Source of the DNA: Polaromonas eurypsychrophila
Lineage (GTDB): Bacteria > Pseudomonadota > Gammaproteobacteria > Burkholderiales > Burkholderiaceae_C
Direction: 5' to 3'
Assembly (NCBI RefSeq): GCF_014641715.1
Contig: NZ_BMIG01000006.1
Coordinates: forward strand, 124,001 to 188,000
Length of the DNA stretch: 64,000 nucleotides
Position 1 is the stretch's first letter, and every line of letters starts with the position of its first letter. The position numbers and the translations under genes were made by a program. Of the stretch, positions 28,064-35,036 are shown in pieces. The notes under the pieces were generated by a model, which was given only the letters and a program-made list of their open reading frames with translations, searched no databases and was not told where the DNA came from.

Positions 28064-28963
28064 TCAGACAAAAAGAAAATCACTGACCGTACTGACCTGG
28101 TCCAGACTCACCAGGGTGGGTGCATGACCTACCCCTTCAAACTCGACGACCCGCGCGCGCGGCCCACGCTGCGTCATGGCCAGAGCGGTTTCGTGGCTGA
28201 GCAGGTCCGAGTCGGCGCCACGCAGGACCAGCACCGGCGCCTTTATCTGGTCGTAGAGCAGCCACAAGGTCGCCTCGCCTTGGCGTGCCGACTCCTCGGT
28301 TGCCGCACGCACCGCAACAGCAATCGCCGGGTCGTAATGCAGCATCACGCGGCCATCCTGCGCGCCCGGCACCGGCTTGACCATAGGGCGTGACAGGGCC
28401 AGCCACTGCTCGGGCGTGTGCGGGCCGAAACTTGTCGACACGGCCCACATCGCATCGGCAGCCTGCTGCAGCGAGTCGAAATGCCCGGCCTTGCCGAGAT
28501 AGGCCGCAATACGCTGGATGGCGCTCCATTCGATGGCCGGTCCCACGTCATTGAGCACCAGCTTGTTTACCGGAGCAGGCAAAGGCAGTCCGGGCTGGCC
28601 GGCAATCGCCATGCCGATTAGGCCACCCATGCTGGTGCCGACCCAATCCAGCGTGGTCACGGGTGCTTGCTGGTCCAGGTGAGCCAGCAGGGCGAGCATG
28701 TCGGCAACGTACTGCGGGATCTGGTAAGCCATCGGATCCTGGAGCCAGTCGCTCTGACCGCGGCCGGCCACGTCCGGACATACCACCCGCGCCTGATCAG
28801 CGAGGTAGCCAGCCAGCACATCGAAATCCCTGCCCTGCCGCGACAAGCCATGCACACACATCACCACGTGCGGATTTTCAGTATCGCCCCATTGCCAGTA
28901 CGCCATGCGGTGACCGCCGAAGGCGTGGGCGCAGGGTAAGTAGTTCAGCGTAGGGTCGGTCAT
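28064..28963 (-). CDS. alpha/beta-fold hydrolase
   Basis: The 299-residue protein has the alpha/beta hydrolase features: oxyanion region VMCVHGLSRQGRDFD, nucleophile elbow GTSMGGLIG (Ser111), an acid near LRGADSDLLS and the catalytic His in GVGHAPTL. The substrate is unknown; esterase or lipase-like action is possible. The ATG at 28963 is chosen because it directly precedes the conserved sequence. It lies upstream of relA on the same strand and is divergent from bdhA with an 88-base gap. Confidence 0.82.
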   Translation of the reverse strand: MTDPTLNYLPCAHAFGGHRMAYWQWGDTENPHVVMCVHGLSRQGRDFDVLAGYLADQARVVCPDVAGRGQSDWLQDPMAYQIPQYVADMLALLAHLDQQAPVTTLDWVGTSMGGLIGMAIAGQPGLPLPAPVNKLVLNDVGPAIEWSAIQRIAAYLGKAGHFDSLQQAADAMWAVSTSFGPHTPEQWLALSRPMVKPVPGAQDGRVMLHYDPAIAVAVRAATEESARQGEATLWLLYDQIKAPVLVLRGADSDLLSHETALAMTQRGPRARVVEFEGVGHAPTLVSLDQVSTVSDFLFV

Positions 28964-29051
28964 TGCAATGGAATCCGGATTCAAGGCTTGATAATTGTCG
29001 AAACAGCTTTTCAGCGTTTCATTTGCATCATCAATCATACGGAGAAACTTC

Positions 29052-29834
29052 ATGCTCAAAGGTAAAACCGCCCTCGTGACCGGCTCGACCAGTGGCATTG
29101 GCCTCGGCATCGCCAGAGCACTGGCGCAACAGGGCGCCGACATCGTGCTCAACGGTTTTGGCGATACCGACGGCCCGCAGGCGGAAATCGCCGCGCTGGG
29201 CGTCAAGGTGGCTTACCACGGTGCCGACATGAGCCAGCCTGCCGAGATTGAAGCCATGATGAAGTTCGCCGCCATGCAGTTTGGTCGGGTAGACATCCTG
29301 GTCAACAACGCCGGCATCCAGCATGTGGCAAAAATTGAAAACTTCTCCGTCGAACGCTGGGATGCGGTGATCGCGATCAACCTCAGCAGCGCCTTCCACG
29401 CCACGCGTCTGGCGTTGCCTGCCATGCAGGCTGCTGATGGCGGAAAGGGATGGGGACGTATCCTCAATGTGGCTTCAGTGCACGGCCTGGTCGGTTCAGC
29501 CGAAAAATCTGCCTATGTCGCGGCCAAACACGGCATCGTCGGCCTGACCAAGGTCACCGCACTGGAAAACGCCATCACGGGTATAACCTGCAATGCCATC
29601 TGCCCAGGCTGGGTGCTGACCCCGCTGGTGCAGAAACAGGTGGATGCCAAAGCTGCCGCCGGCAACATCTCCAATGAGGAAGCAACACGGCAGTTGCTCG
29701 GCGAAAAGGAACCGTCGATGCAGTTCACCACGCCCGAAGAACTCGGCGCTCTGGCAGTGTTTTTCTGTTCACCCGCTGGCAACAATGTGCGCGGCGTGGC
29801 CTGGAACATGGATGGGGGCTGGGCAGCGCAGTGA
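29052..29834 (+). CDS. bdhA: 3-hydroxybutyrate dehydrogenase
   Basis: This short-chain dehydrogenase interconverts D-3-hydroxybutyrate and acetoacetate with NAD and works in PHB breakdown. The cofactor motif is VTGSTSGIGLG (residues 9-19), with NNAGIQH, and the catalytic Ser142, Tyr155 and Lys159 in ASVHGLVGSAEKSAYVAAKHG-type sequence. The C-terminal GVAWNMDGGWAAQ is typical of BdhA. The ATG at 29052 has ACGGAG upstream; 260 residues is exactly the usual size. Confidence 0.92.
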   Translation: MLKGKTALVTGSTSGIGLGIARALAQQGADIVLNGFGDTDGPQAEIAALGVKVAYHGADMSQPAEIEAMMKFAAMQFGRVDILVNNAGIQHVAKIENFSVERWDAVIAINLSSAFHATRLALPAMQAADGGKGWGRILNVASVHGLVGSAEKSAYVAAKHGIVGLTKVTALENAITGITCNAICPGWVLTPLVQKQVDAKAAAGNISNEEATRQLLGEKEPSMQFTTPEELGALAVFFCSPAGNNVRGVAWNMDGGWAAQ

Positions 29835-29841
29835 CAAAGAA

Positions 29842-29872
29842 AAACCCCAAACCATTGCTGGCTTGGGGTTTG
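29842..29872 (+). terminator. bidirectional terminator after bdhA
   Basis: AAACCCCAA pairs with TTGGGGTTT around a 12-base loop, eight bases after the bdhA stop and just before the convergent tRNA-Val. Flanking A- and T-rich bases allow use from either side. Confidence 0.7.
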
Positions 29873-29876
29873 AATT

Positions 29877-29951
29877 TGGTGGGCGGTGCAAGTTTCGAAC
29901 TTGCGACCCCTGCAGTGTGAATGCAGTGCTCTACCCCTGAGCTAACCGCCC
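29877..29951 (-). tRNA. tRNA-Val (anticodon CAC)
   Basis: On the minus strand it begins GGGCGGTTAGCTCAGGGG, has the anticodon arm CTGCA-TTCACAC-TGCAG giving CAC, the T-arm AGTTCGAAACT, and ends ACCGCCC-A-CCA. It is the second valine tRNA in the window, reading GUG. Confidence 0.95.
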
Positions 29952-29982
29952 TGTCGGTCAGCCTCAGATTATAGCGGCTTTC

Positions 29983-30690
29983 TCACGCACTCTCGAGCAC
30001 ACGCCAGACTGTTTTGCCCTTGCTGGCCTTGTCGATGTCGGTCAGCAAGTTTTCATGCGCCGCCATTTCATGCTCGTTGGCCAGCAGCAGCGGCAATTCA
30101 AATCCACGCAGGTCAATCACCGCGATGTTGCCGCCGTCACCGGCCGCGCTGCCAACCTCCATCACCAGAGCGTTCTGCCCACGCGTCAGGTTGATATAAA
30201 CATCGGCCAGCAGTTCGGCATCGAGCAAAGCGCCGTGCAGGGTTCGTCCGGAATTGTCCACCTCAAGCCGGTCGCACAGCGCATCGAGCGAGTTGCGTTT
30301 TCCGGGAAACAGTTCCTTGGCCATCATCAGGCTGTCGGTGACCTTGGAAACATACTGCTTGATGGGCGGCAGACCAGCCAGTTCAAGCTCCTTGTTCAAA
30401 AAGCTGACGTCAAAAGGAGCGTTGTGAATGATGATTTCAGCGCCTTGCAGGTACTTCAGCAATTCGTCGGCAATCGCCGGGAACTTGGGCTTGTCCTGCA
30501 GAAAGTCATTGCTGATGCCGTGCACCTTCAGAGCGTCTTCATGGCTGTCCCGCTCGGGATTCAGGTAGAAATGCTTGTTGTTGCCAGTGAGCTTGCGGCC
30601 CAGCAATTCAACGCAACCGATTTCGATGATGCGATCGCCGTTTTCAGCGGAAAGACCGGTGGTTTCAGTATCTAGAACGATTTGGCGCAT
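29983..30690 (-). CDS. dnaQ: DNA polymerase III epsilon subunit (3'-5' proofreading exonuclease)
   Basis: The 235-residue protein carries the DEDDh exonuclease motifs: VLDTETTGL (Asp7, Glu9), HNAPFDVSFLNKEL and HGALLDAELLADVY. The C-terminal tail is the region that contacts the alpha subunit. The ATG at 30690 directly precedes the conserved start MRQIVLDTETTG. Upstream in-frame codons to 30891 are not conserved-looking. Confidence 0.94.
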   Translation of the reverse strand: MRQIVLDTETTGLSAENGDRIIEIGCVELLGRKLTGNNKHFYLNPERDSHEDALKVHGISNDFLQDKPKFPAIADELLKYLQGAEIIIHNAPFDVSFLNKELELAGLPPIKQYVSKVTDSLMMAKELFPGKRNSLDALCDRLEVDNSGRTLHGALLDAELLADVYINLTRGQNALVMEVGSAAGDGGNIAVIDLRGFELPLLLANEHEMAAHENLLTDIDKASKGKTVWRVLESA

Positions 30691-30988
30691 GGGCAGGATT
30701 ATCGCTCCGGGTCGTTCCTGGTCGGGTTGCGTATTCCAACGTAGGAAGCACCTGCTCTCGCTTCGGCGCCAGCAAACCCCCGTCCGATCTGAATTCAAGC
30801 CCAAGCGACACCCCTTGCTACAAGTTGTTGCAATATCCTTGGAGTGGCGTACCATACATCTGGGCATCGACGAGGTCTTCCGAGCCTCCATCTTGCCAGC
30901 AATGGCTGTCCATCCCTACCCCATCAGCGGTTAATCCTGCTCAGTCCGGGCGTTTTGCAAGAAGCTCGAACCATAAAGAAGAACGGAC
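30691..30988. other. gap between dnaQ and the exported-protein locus
   Basis: No gene is supported here. It holds the dnaQ upstream region and that of the divergent barrel gene. A weak pair TTGCAA (30828) and TACCAT (30850) at 16-base spacing could serve the plus strand. No repeat or RNA structure stands out. Confidence 0.4.
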
Positions 30989-31774
30989 ATGCCAGTGCGA
31001 TTTAATTTGACCCCCGCTTTCGTCTTTGCCTCCGTTTTGGCGGTTCTGGTCGGCCCGGCTCAAGCCGAGGTCACGTTTAATGCCGGTGCCAAGCTGTCCC
31101 ATGACAACAACGTCAACGGCTCACCCGATACGCCGACCAAAGCGAATCAGCTCAGCGACAACTACCTTACACTGAGCACTTCCGCGGTGTACTTCACACC
31201 GCTGGATGACGCGCAAACCCGCTACTTCATCGGTCAGATCGGTGCACTCTCTTCCGCCTACCAAAAATTCAACGCCCTCAACAGTTCCATGTTGGTGGCG
31301 AGCGCGGGGCTCTACCAGCAGCTTTCCCCCACCTGGTCGGGGCAGGTCACGGCTCGCGGTTTTACTCGCTACACCCGGCAGACCGCGAGCGACTCCAAAG
31401 GTTTCGGCGGAACCCTTGAAATCAAGAAGCAATTGAGCCCGACTGTCTTTGTCAAAGCGTTTGGCGACTATGAGGACTCCAAAGCCAACCTTAGTGGCTA
31501 CAGCTACACCGGCGAAACCTACGGCGTGAATCTGGGCTACCTGCCGCTCAAAGACACGTTCGTCAACCTCGGCTACAGCCACGCTACGCGTGATTTCAAG
31601 AGTGCGACGCTCTTTGTCAGCAAATCGGAAACGCTGTTCGCCGAGGTGACACAGAGGGTGGCGAAAAACTGGTATCTGAGCGGCGGCTACGCCTATGGGC
31701 GCAATGATTCCAATTTGGCCGGAACAGCCTATACCAACCACACGGTGTCGGTAGGCCTGAACTTCAGTTATTGA
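30989..31774 (+). CDS. predicted outer-membrane beta-barrel protein, function unknown
   Basis: Residues 1-26 are a signal peptide ending GPAQA, and the mature protein starts EVTFNAGAKLSHDNN. The rest alternates polar and hydrophobic residues with many Tyr/Phe/Gly, and it ends VSVGLNFSY with a terminal aromatic, as BAM substrates do. Segments such as SPTVFVKAFGDYEDS and YGVNLGYLPLKDTFVNLGYS look like barrel hairpins. At about 235 mature residues it could make 8-12 strands. I do not recognise a specific family. It is the first of three plus-strand genes for exported proteins. Confidence 0.75.
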   Translation: MPVRFNLTPAFVFASVLAVLVGPAQAEVTFNAGAKLSHDNNVNGSPDTPTKANQLSDNYLTLSTSAVYFTPLDDAQTRYFIGQIGALSSAYQKFNALNSSMLVASAGLYQQLSPTWSGQVTARGFTRYTRQTASDSKGFGGTLEIKKQLSPTVFVKAFGDYEDSKANLSGYSYTGETYGVNLGYLPLKDTFVNLGYSHATRDFKSATLFVSKSETLFAEVTQRVAKNWYLSGGYAYGRNDSNLAGTAYTNHTVSVGLNFSY

Positions 31775-31889
31775 TAGCTCCGCAAGCTAAATCGTAAATC
31801 GACAACCAAAAATCTGCCCACTGCGCCTCAAGCTTGTAGAGCTCAATACCTCTTGCCATCGAGGTTCAACCCAATAAAAGGTCATTGAA

Positions 31890-32279
31890 ATGAAAATCAA
31901 ACCTGCAATTTTCACAGCGGCATACGCCTTCATCGCCATCGGCCCCATGAACGCAGCGGCTCAACCTGGATTCAACCAGGCGGTCGGCACCACCATAGTG
32001 GCGGAGCAAACTCTACCCAACCCGGTTATCGGCTTCGGTAGCGGCACTGGCATGGGTCCCGCAGGCGGTACCGGCAGCGCCAGCAGCCTGTCCGGCGGAT
32101 TCAGCTCGCAAATGAGCGGCAGCGGCTCAGGCGGTCAAACTTTCGGCGGTGGCTTCAATCAACAGCAAACTATCGGCTCCGGTCCCCTTTCCAGTCCTTC
32201 GATGACGGGCACTGCAAGCACGGGCACTGCAAGCACGGGCACTGCAGGCACGGGCAGCGGAGCGATGAGGCCGAGATAG
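31890..32279 (+). CDS. small exported Gly/Ser/Thr-rich protein, function unknown
   Basis: The 129-residue protein has a signal peptide (residues 1-24, ending PMNAAA) followed by low-complexity sequence rich in Gly, Ser and Thr. Near the end TASTG/TAGTG is encoded by three near-perfect 15-bp direct repeats (about 32207-32255). It ends GSGAMRPR, resembling the last residues (GGGAMGPRP) of the Thr-rich protein downstream. AAAAGG precedes the ATG by ten bases. No enzyme motif is present; a structural or surface role is possible. Confidence 0.65.
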   Translation: MKIKPAIFTAAYAFIAIGPMNAAAQPGFNQAVGTTIVAEQTLPNPVIGFGSGTGMGPAGGTGSASSLSGGFSSQMSGSGSGGQTFGGGFNQQQTIGSGPLSSPSMTGTASTGTASTGTAGTGSGAMRPR

Positions 32280-32408
32280 TCCATTTCCGGACCCTTGCCG
32301 CTAAGGCTGTTCACCGTCTAACCGGGCGGCATCAAAACCACCGAGCGAATTGACAAGTATTTCGAAATTGAATGATCCATCACTCTACCTTCAACGAGGA
32401 GCAGCGAA

Positions 32409-34019
32409 ATCAACTCCCAACATAGCCGTGTCATAAACGCCGAAGAAAAAAAAATAAGACTTTCGTCGGCATACGCTGGCACGCGCGCGCTCGTCCTCGG
32501 ATTAGCTTTAACGCTGCTGAGCTCGGCGGCAATGGCGGCCAGTGAACCTATCCCGAATGTCGTCGTCGTCGTGAAGAAAAATCCCGATGGCAGCGCACTT
32601 ACGACCGTGACGAACAAAGATGGAATTTATAAATTCACTGGGCTGACACCGGGAAAGTACGACCTTATTATCGTCGGTCGGCGTAATCAATCGATCACCG
32701 TCGACGAAAAACGAACCATAGCCGGCATGTTGATGCGCAACGCCGACGGCACGATCACCTATAGCAGCACCAGGGATATCCCTGTCACGGCTACCCCCCT
32801 TATAAATACAACACCTAACACCACACCGCCCATAACCAAGCCGCCCCCCACAACCACCACCTCGCCTACGACAGTGACAGCCACGACCAAGCTGCCCGCG
32901 ACCACCACCTCGCCCACGACAGTGACAGCCACGACCAAGCTGCCCGCGACCACCACCTCGCCTACGACAGTGACAGCCACAACCAAGCTGCCCACGACGA
33001 CCACCTCGCCTACAACAGTGACAGCCACGACCAAGCTGCCCACGACCACCACCTCGCCTACGACAGTGACAGCCACAACCAAGCTGCCCGCGACCACCAC
33101 CTCGCCTACGACAGTGACAGCCACAACCAAGCTGCCCGCGACCACCACCTCGCCTACGACAGTGACAGCCACAACCAAGCCGCCCGTGACCACCCCCCCG
33201 CGCACTACTGCGGTCCCAACAACAGTGACGGCCACGACCACACCTCGCACGACTGCGGCGCCTACAACAGTGACGGTCACAACCAAGCCGCCCGTGACCA
33301 CCACCCCACGCACTACTGCGGTCCCAACAACAGTGACGGCCACAACCACACCTCGCACGACTGCGGCACCTACAACAGTGACAGCCACAACCAAGCCGCC
33401 CGTGACCACCCCCCCGCGCACGACTGCGGTCCCAACAACAGTGACGGCCACGACCACACCTCGCACGACTGCGGCGCCTACGACAGTGACAGCCACAACC
33501 AAGCCGCCCGTGACCACCCCCCCACGCACTACTGCGGTCCCAACAACAGTGACGGCCACGACCACACCTCGCACGACTGCGGCGCCTACAACAGTGACGG
33601 TCACAACCAAGCCGCCCGTGACCACCCCCCCGCGCACGACTGCGGTCCCAACAACAGTGACGGCCACAACCACACCTCGCACGACTGCGGCACCTACAAC
33701 AGTGACGGTCACAACCAAGCCGCCCGTGACCACAACTGGGACGACTGGCGCAAGCACCAATGGCGCTGGCACAAGTGGCGAAGGTGTAAAACCCGACAGC
33801 CCAGAACAAGCGGTGGGTAAAAAAGCTGTCGAAAATCCACTCGGTTTCGGTAGCGGCATGGGGCGTGGCATGAGTCCAGGCATGGGTGGTCCTGGTATGA
33901 CACCTCCTGGCGGTGGTATCGGGGGGCCTAGCCCTATGAGCCCTAGTCCAATGGTGCCCGGTCCTATGGGACCTAGTCCTATGGGACCTGGTGGTGGGGC
34001 TATGGGGCCGCGCCCTTAG
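32409..34019 (+). CDS. exported mucin-like Thr/Pro-repeat protein with an N-terminal carboxypeptidase-regulatory-like (Cna-B-type) domain
   Basis: The first ATG (32532) lies at the end of a hydrophobic signal-peptide-like segment, ALVLGLALTLLSSAAMAA, that is encoded upstream in the same frame. The frame stays open back to a TGA at about 32376 and contains no ATG, GTG or TTG. The best start is an ATC at 32409 with GAGGAG seven bases before it, giving 536 residues. After the signal comes a beta-sandwich-like domain (NVVVVVKKNPDGSALTTVT to KYDLIIVGRRNQSITV). Seven 16-residue units (LPATTTSPTTVTATTK type, residues 146-257) follow, then five 36-residue units (258-437), and a Gly/Met/Pro-rich tail ending GAMGPRP. 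About half the repeat residues are Thr, as in O-glycosylated mucins. A surface or adhesive role is inferred. Confidence 0.7.
   Translation: MNSQHSRVINAEEKKIRLSSAYAGTRALVLGLALTLLSSAAMAASEPIPNVVVVVKKNPDGSALTTVTNKDGIYKFTGLTPGKYDLIIVGRRNQSITVDEKRTIAGMLMRNADGTITYSSTRDIPVTATPLINTTPNTTPPITKPPPTTTTSPTTVTATTKLPATTTSPTTVTATTKLPATTTSPTTVTATTKLPTTTTSPTTVTATTKLPTTTTSPTTVTATTKLPATTTSPTTVTATTKLPATTTSPTTVTATTKPPVTTPPRTTAVPTTVTATTTPRTTAAPTTVTVTTKPPVTTTPRTTAVPTTVTATTTPRTTAAPTTVTATTKPPVTTPPRTTAVPTTVTATTTPRTTAAPTTVTATTKPPVTTPPRTTAVPTTVTATTTPRTTAAPTTVTVTTKPPVTTPPRTTAVPTTVTATTTPRTTAAPTTVTVTTKPPVTTTGTTGASTNGAGTSGEGVKPDSPEQAVGKKAVENPLGFGSGMGRGMSPGMGGPGMTPPGGGIGGPSPMSPSPMVPGPMGPSPMGPGGGAMGPRP
32844..33179 (+). repeat. 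tandem repeat, 7 units of 48 bp
   Basis: Seven exact 48-bp periods encode the 16-residue units ending in VTATTK. Units differ at a few bases (GCG/ACG for Ala/Thr at unit position 3, and synonymous changes), so they are old enough to have diverged slightly while keeping frame. Confidence 0.95.
33180..33719 (+). repeat. tandem repeat, 5 units of 108 bp
   Basis: Five exact 108-bp periods encode 36-residue units that start PPVTT and end VTTK or ATTK. Each unit is composite: a 20-residue part (to VTATT) plus a 16-residue part (TPRTTAAPTTVTVTTK) parallel to the 48-bp unit. This suggests the longer repeat arose from the shorter one. Confidence 0.95.
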
Positions 34020-34069
34020 TCTGATTCACCGCCGGCCTTCACCGCCCGCGGAGGCGGAAAAACCGGTAT

Positions 34070-35035
34070 CTAATGGGGTTCGGCTACGTTGCTTACATCG
34101 CCCAGTGTTTCCCGTACCAGAAACTCTGGGCGACGCTTGATTTCATCGAATAACTGGGCGAGATAGATGCCCAGGACACCGATGCCAAGCATGTTTGCGG
34201 AACCGAATAATAGCAATATGAACGTGAGTGAGGTCCAACCGGAAATAGCGGTGCCCGCTAGCCAGGAATACAGTGCCTGTAACAGTAACAGGCCAGCCGC
34301 CAACATCCCCAGCAATCCAAACCGGAATATCAAACTCAGCGGCTTTGCGCTGTAAGCAGTCATGGCAGTGATGGCAAATCGAGTTAGTTGTACGGTACTC
34401 CATTGACTCTCGCCGACAAGTCGGGGAGGTACCTCAAAATCGATTTGCGCGGTGACGAACCCCGTCCATACTGTCATGCCGCGAAAGAAGCGAACTTTCT
34501 CAGGGAAAGCGAGCAGCGTATCGACAACCAGGCGGTCAAGAAGACGAAAATCCGAGGCATCGGCAAGATCAAGCCCGGTTAGCGACTTCATTAATTTATT
34601 GAAGATATGGGCATTGAATCGTGCCCTCCAACCATCGTTGTTTCGCCTCTTCTTTTTCGCGGCAACAATTTTTGCGCAACCGCTTTGCCAGGGTTTGAGC
34701 AGGTCCGGTAACAGGCCGGGTGGATGCTGGCCATCTGCGTCCATAACAATTACGGCGTCGCCACGGGCGTGGCGTAGTCCGGCAAGAATAGCCGCTTCCT
34801 TGCCGAAGTTCCGCGTAAACCGCAGTCCGTGCAGTTGTGGATAACGTGATTGTTCTGTGCATAAACGCACCCAGGTGGCGTCGGAGCTGCCGTCATCAAT
34901 GACCCAGACCTCAAAATCGACGCAACAGTCGCTCAGCACTGCAAACAGTTGTTCAAGAAAGGCCGCGATTCCCCCCGCCTCGTTAAAGGCCGGTACCACA
35001 ACGCTGAGTTTAGGACGCGAGAGATCAATGGTCAT
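34070..35035 (-). CDS. GT2 polyprenyl-phosphate glycosyltransferase (GtrB/DPM1-like)
   Basis: The N-terminal GT-A domain has SVVVPAFNEAGGI, VIDDGSSD (Asp47, Asp48) and DADGQHPP (the metal-binding DxD at 99-101). Two hydrophobic segments near residues 230-295 anchor it in the membrane, as in GtrB. It is predicted to transfer a sugar from a nucleotide donor to undecaprenyl phosphate on the cytoplasmic face. The ATG at 35035 overlaps the upstream gene by a base or two; an ATG at 35053 would overlap more. It is the last gene of a four-gene cassette. Confidence 0.87.
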   Translation of the reverse strand: MTIDLSRPKLSVVVPAFNEAGGIAAFLEQLFAVLSDCCVDFEVWVIDDGSSDATWVRLCTEQSRYPQLHGLRFTRNFGKEAAILAGLRHARGDAVIVMDADGQHPPGLLPDLLKPWQSGCAKIVAAKKKRRNNDGWRARFNAHIFNKLMKSLTGLDLADASDFRLLDRLVVDTLLAFPEKVRFFRGMTVWTGFVTAQIDFEVPPRLVGESQWSTVQLTRFAITAMTAYSAKPLSLIFRFGLLGMLAAGLLLLQALYSWLAGTAISGWTSLTFILLLFGSANMLGIGVLGIYLAQLFDEIKRRPEFLVRETLGDVSNVAEPH

Positions 35036-35036
35036 G

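Noticed and set aside
32844-33719. Possible CRISPR array
   Set aside because: The units are contiguous with no unique spacers, are multiples of three, and are translated.
32508-33883. Long antisense open frames (433 and 374 codons) across the Thr-repeat region
   Set aside because: They result from the 48/108-bp periodicity lacking stops in several frames; their products (Cys/Arg/Gly or Val/Gly-only repeats) have no start context, signal or domain.
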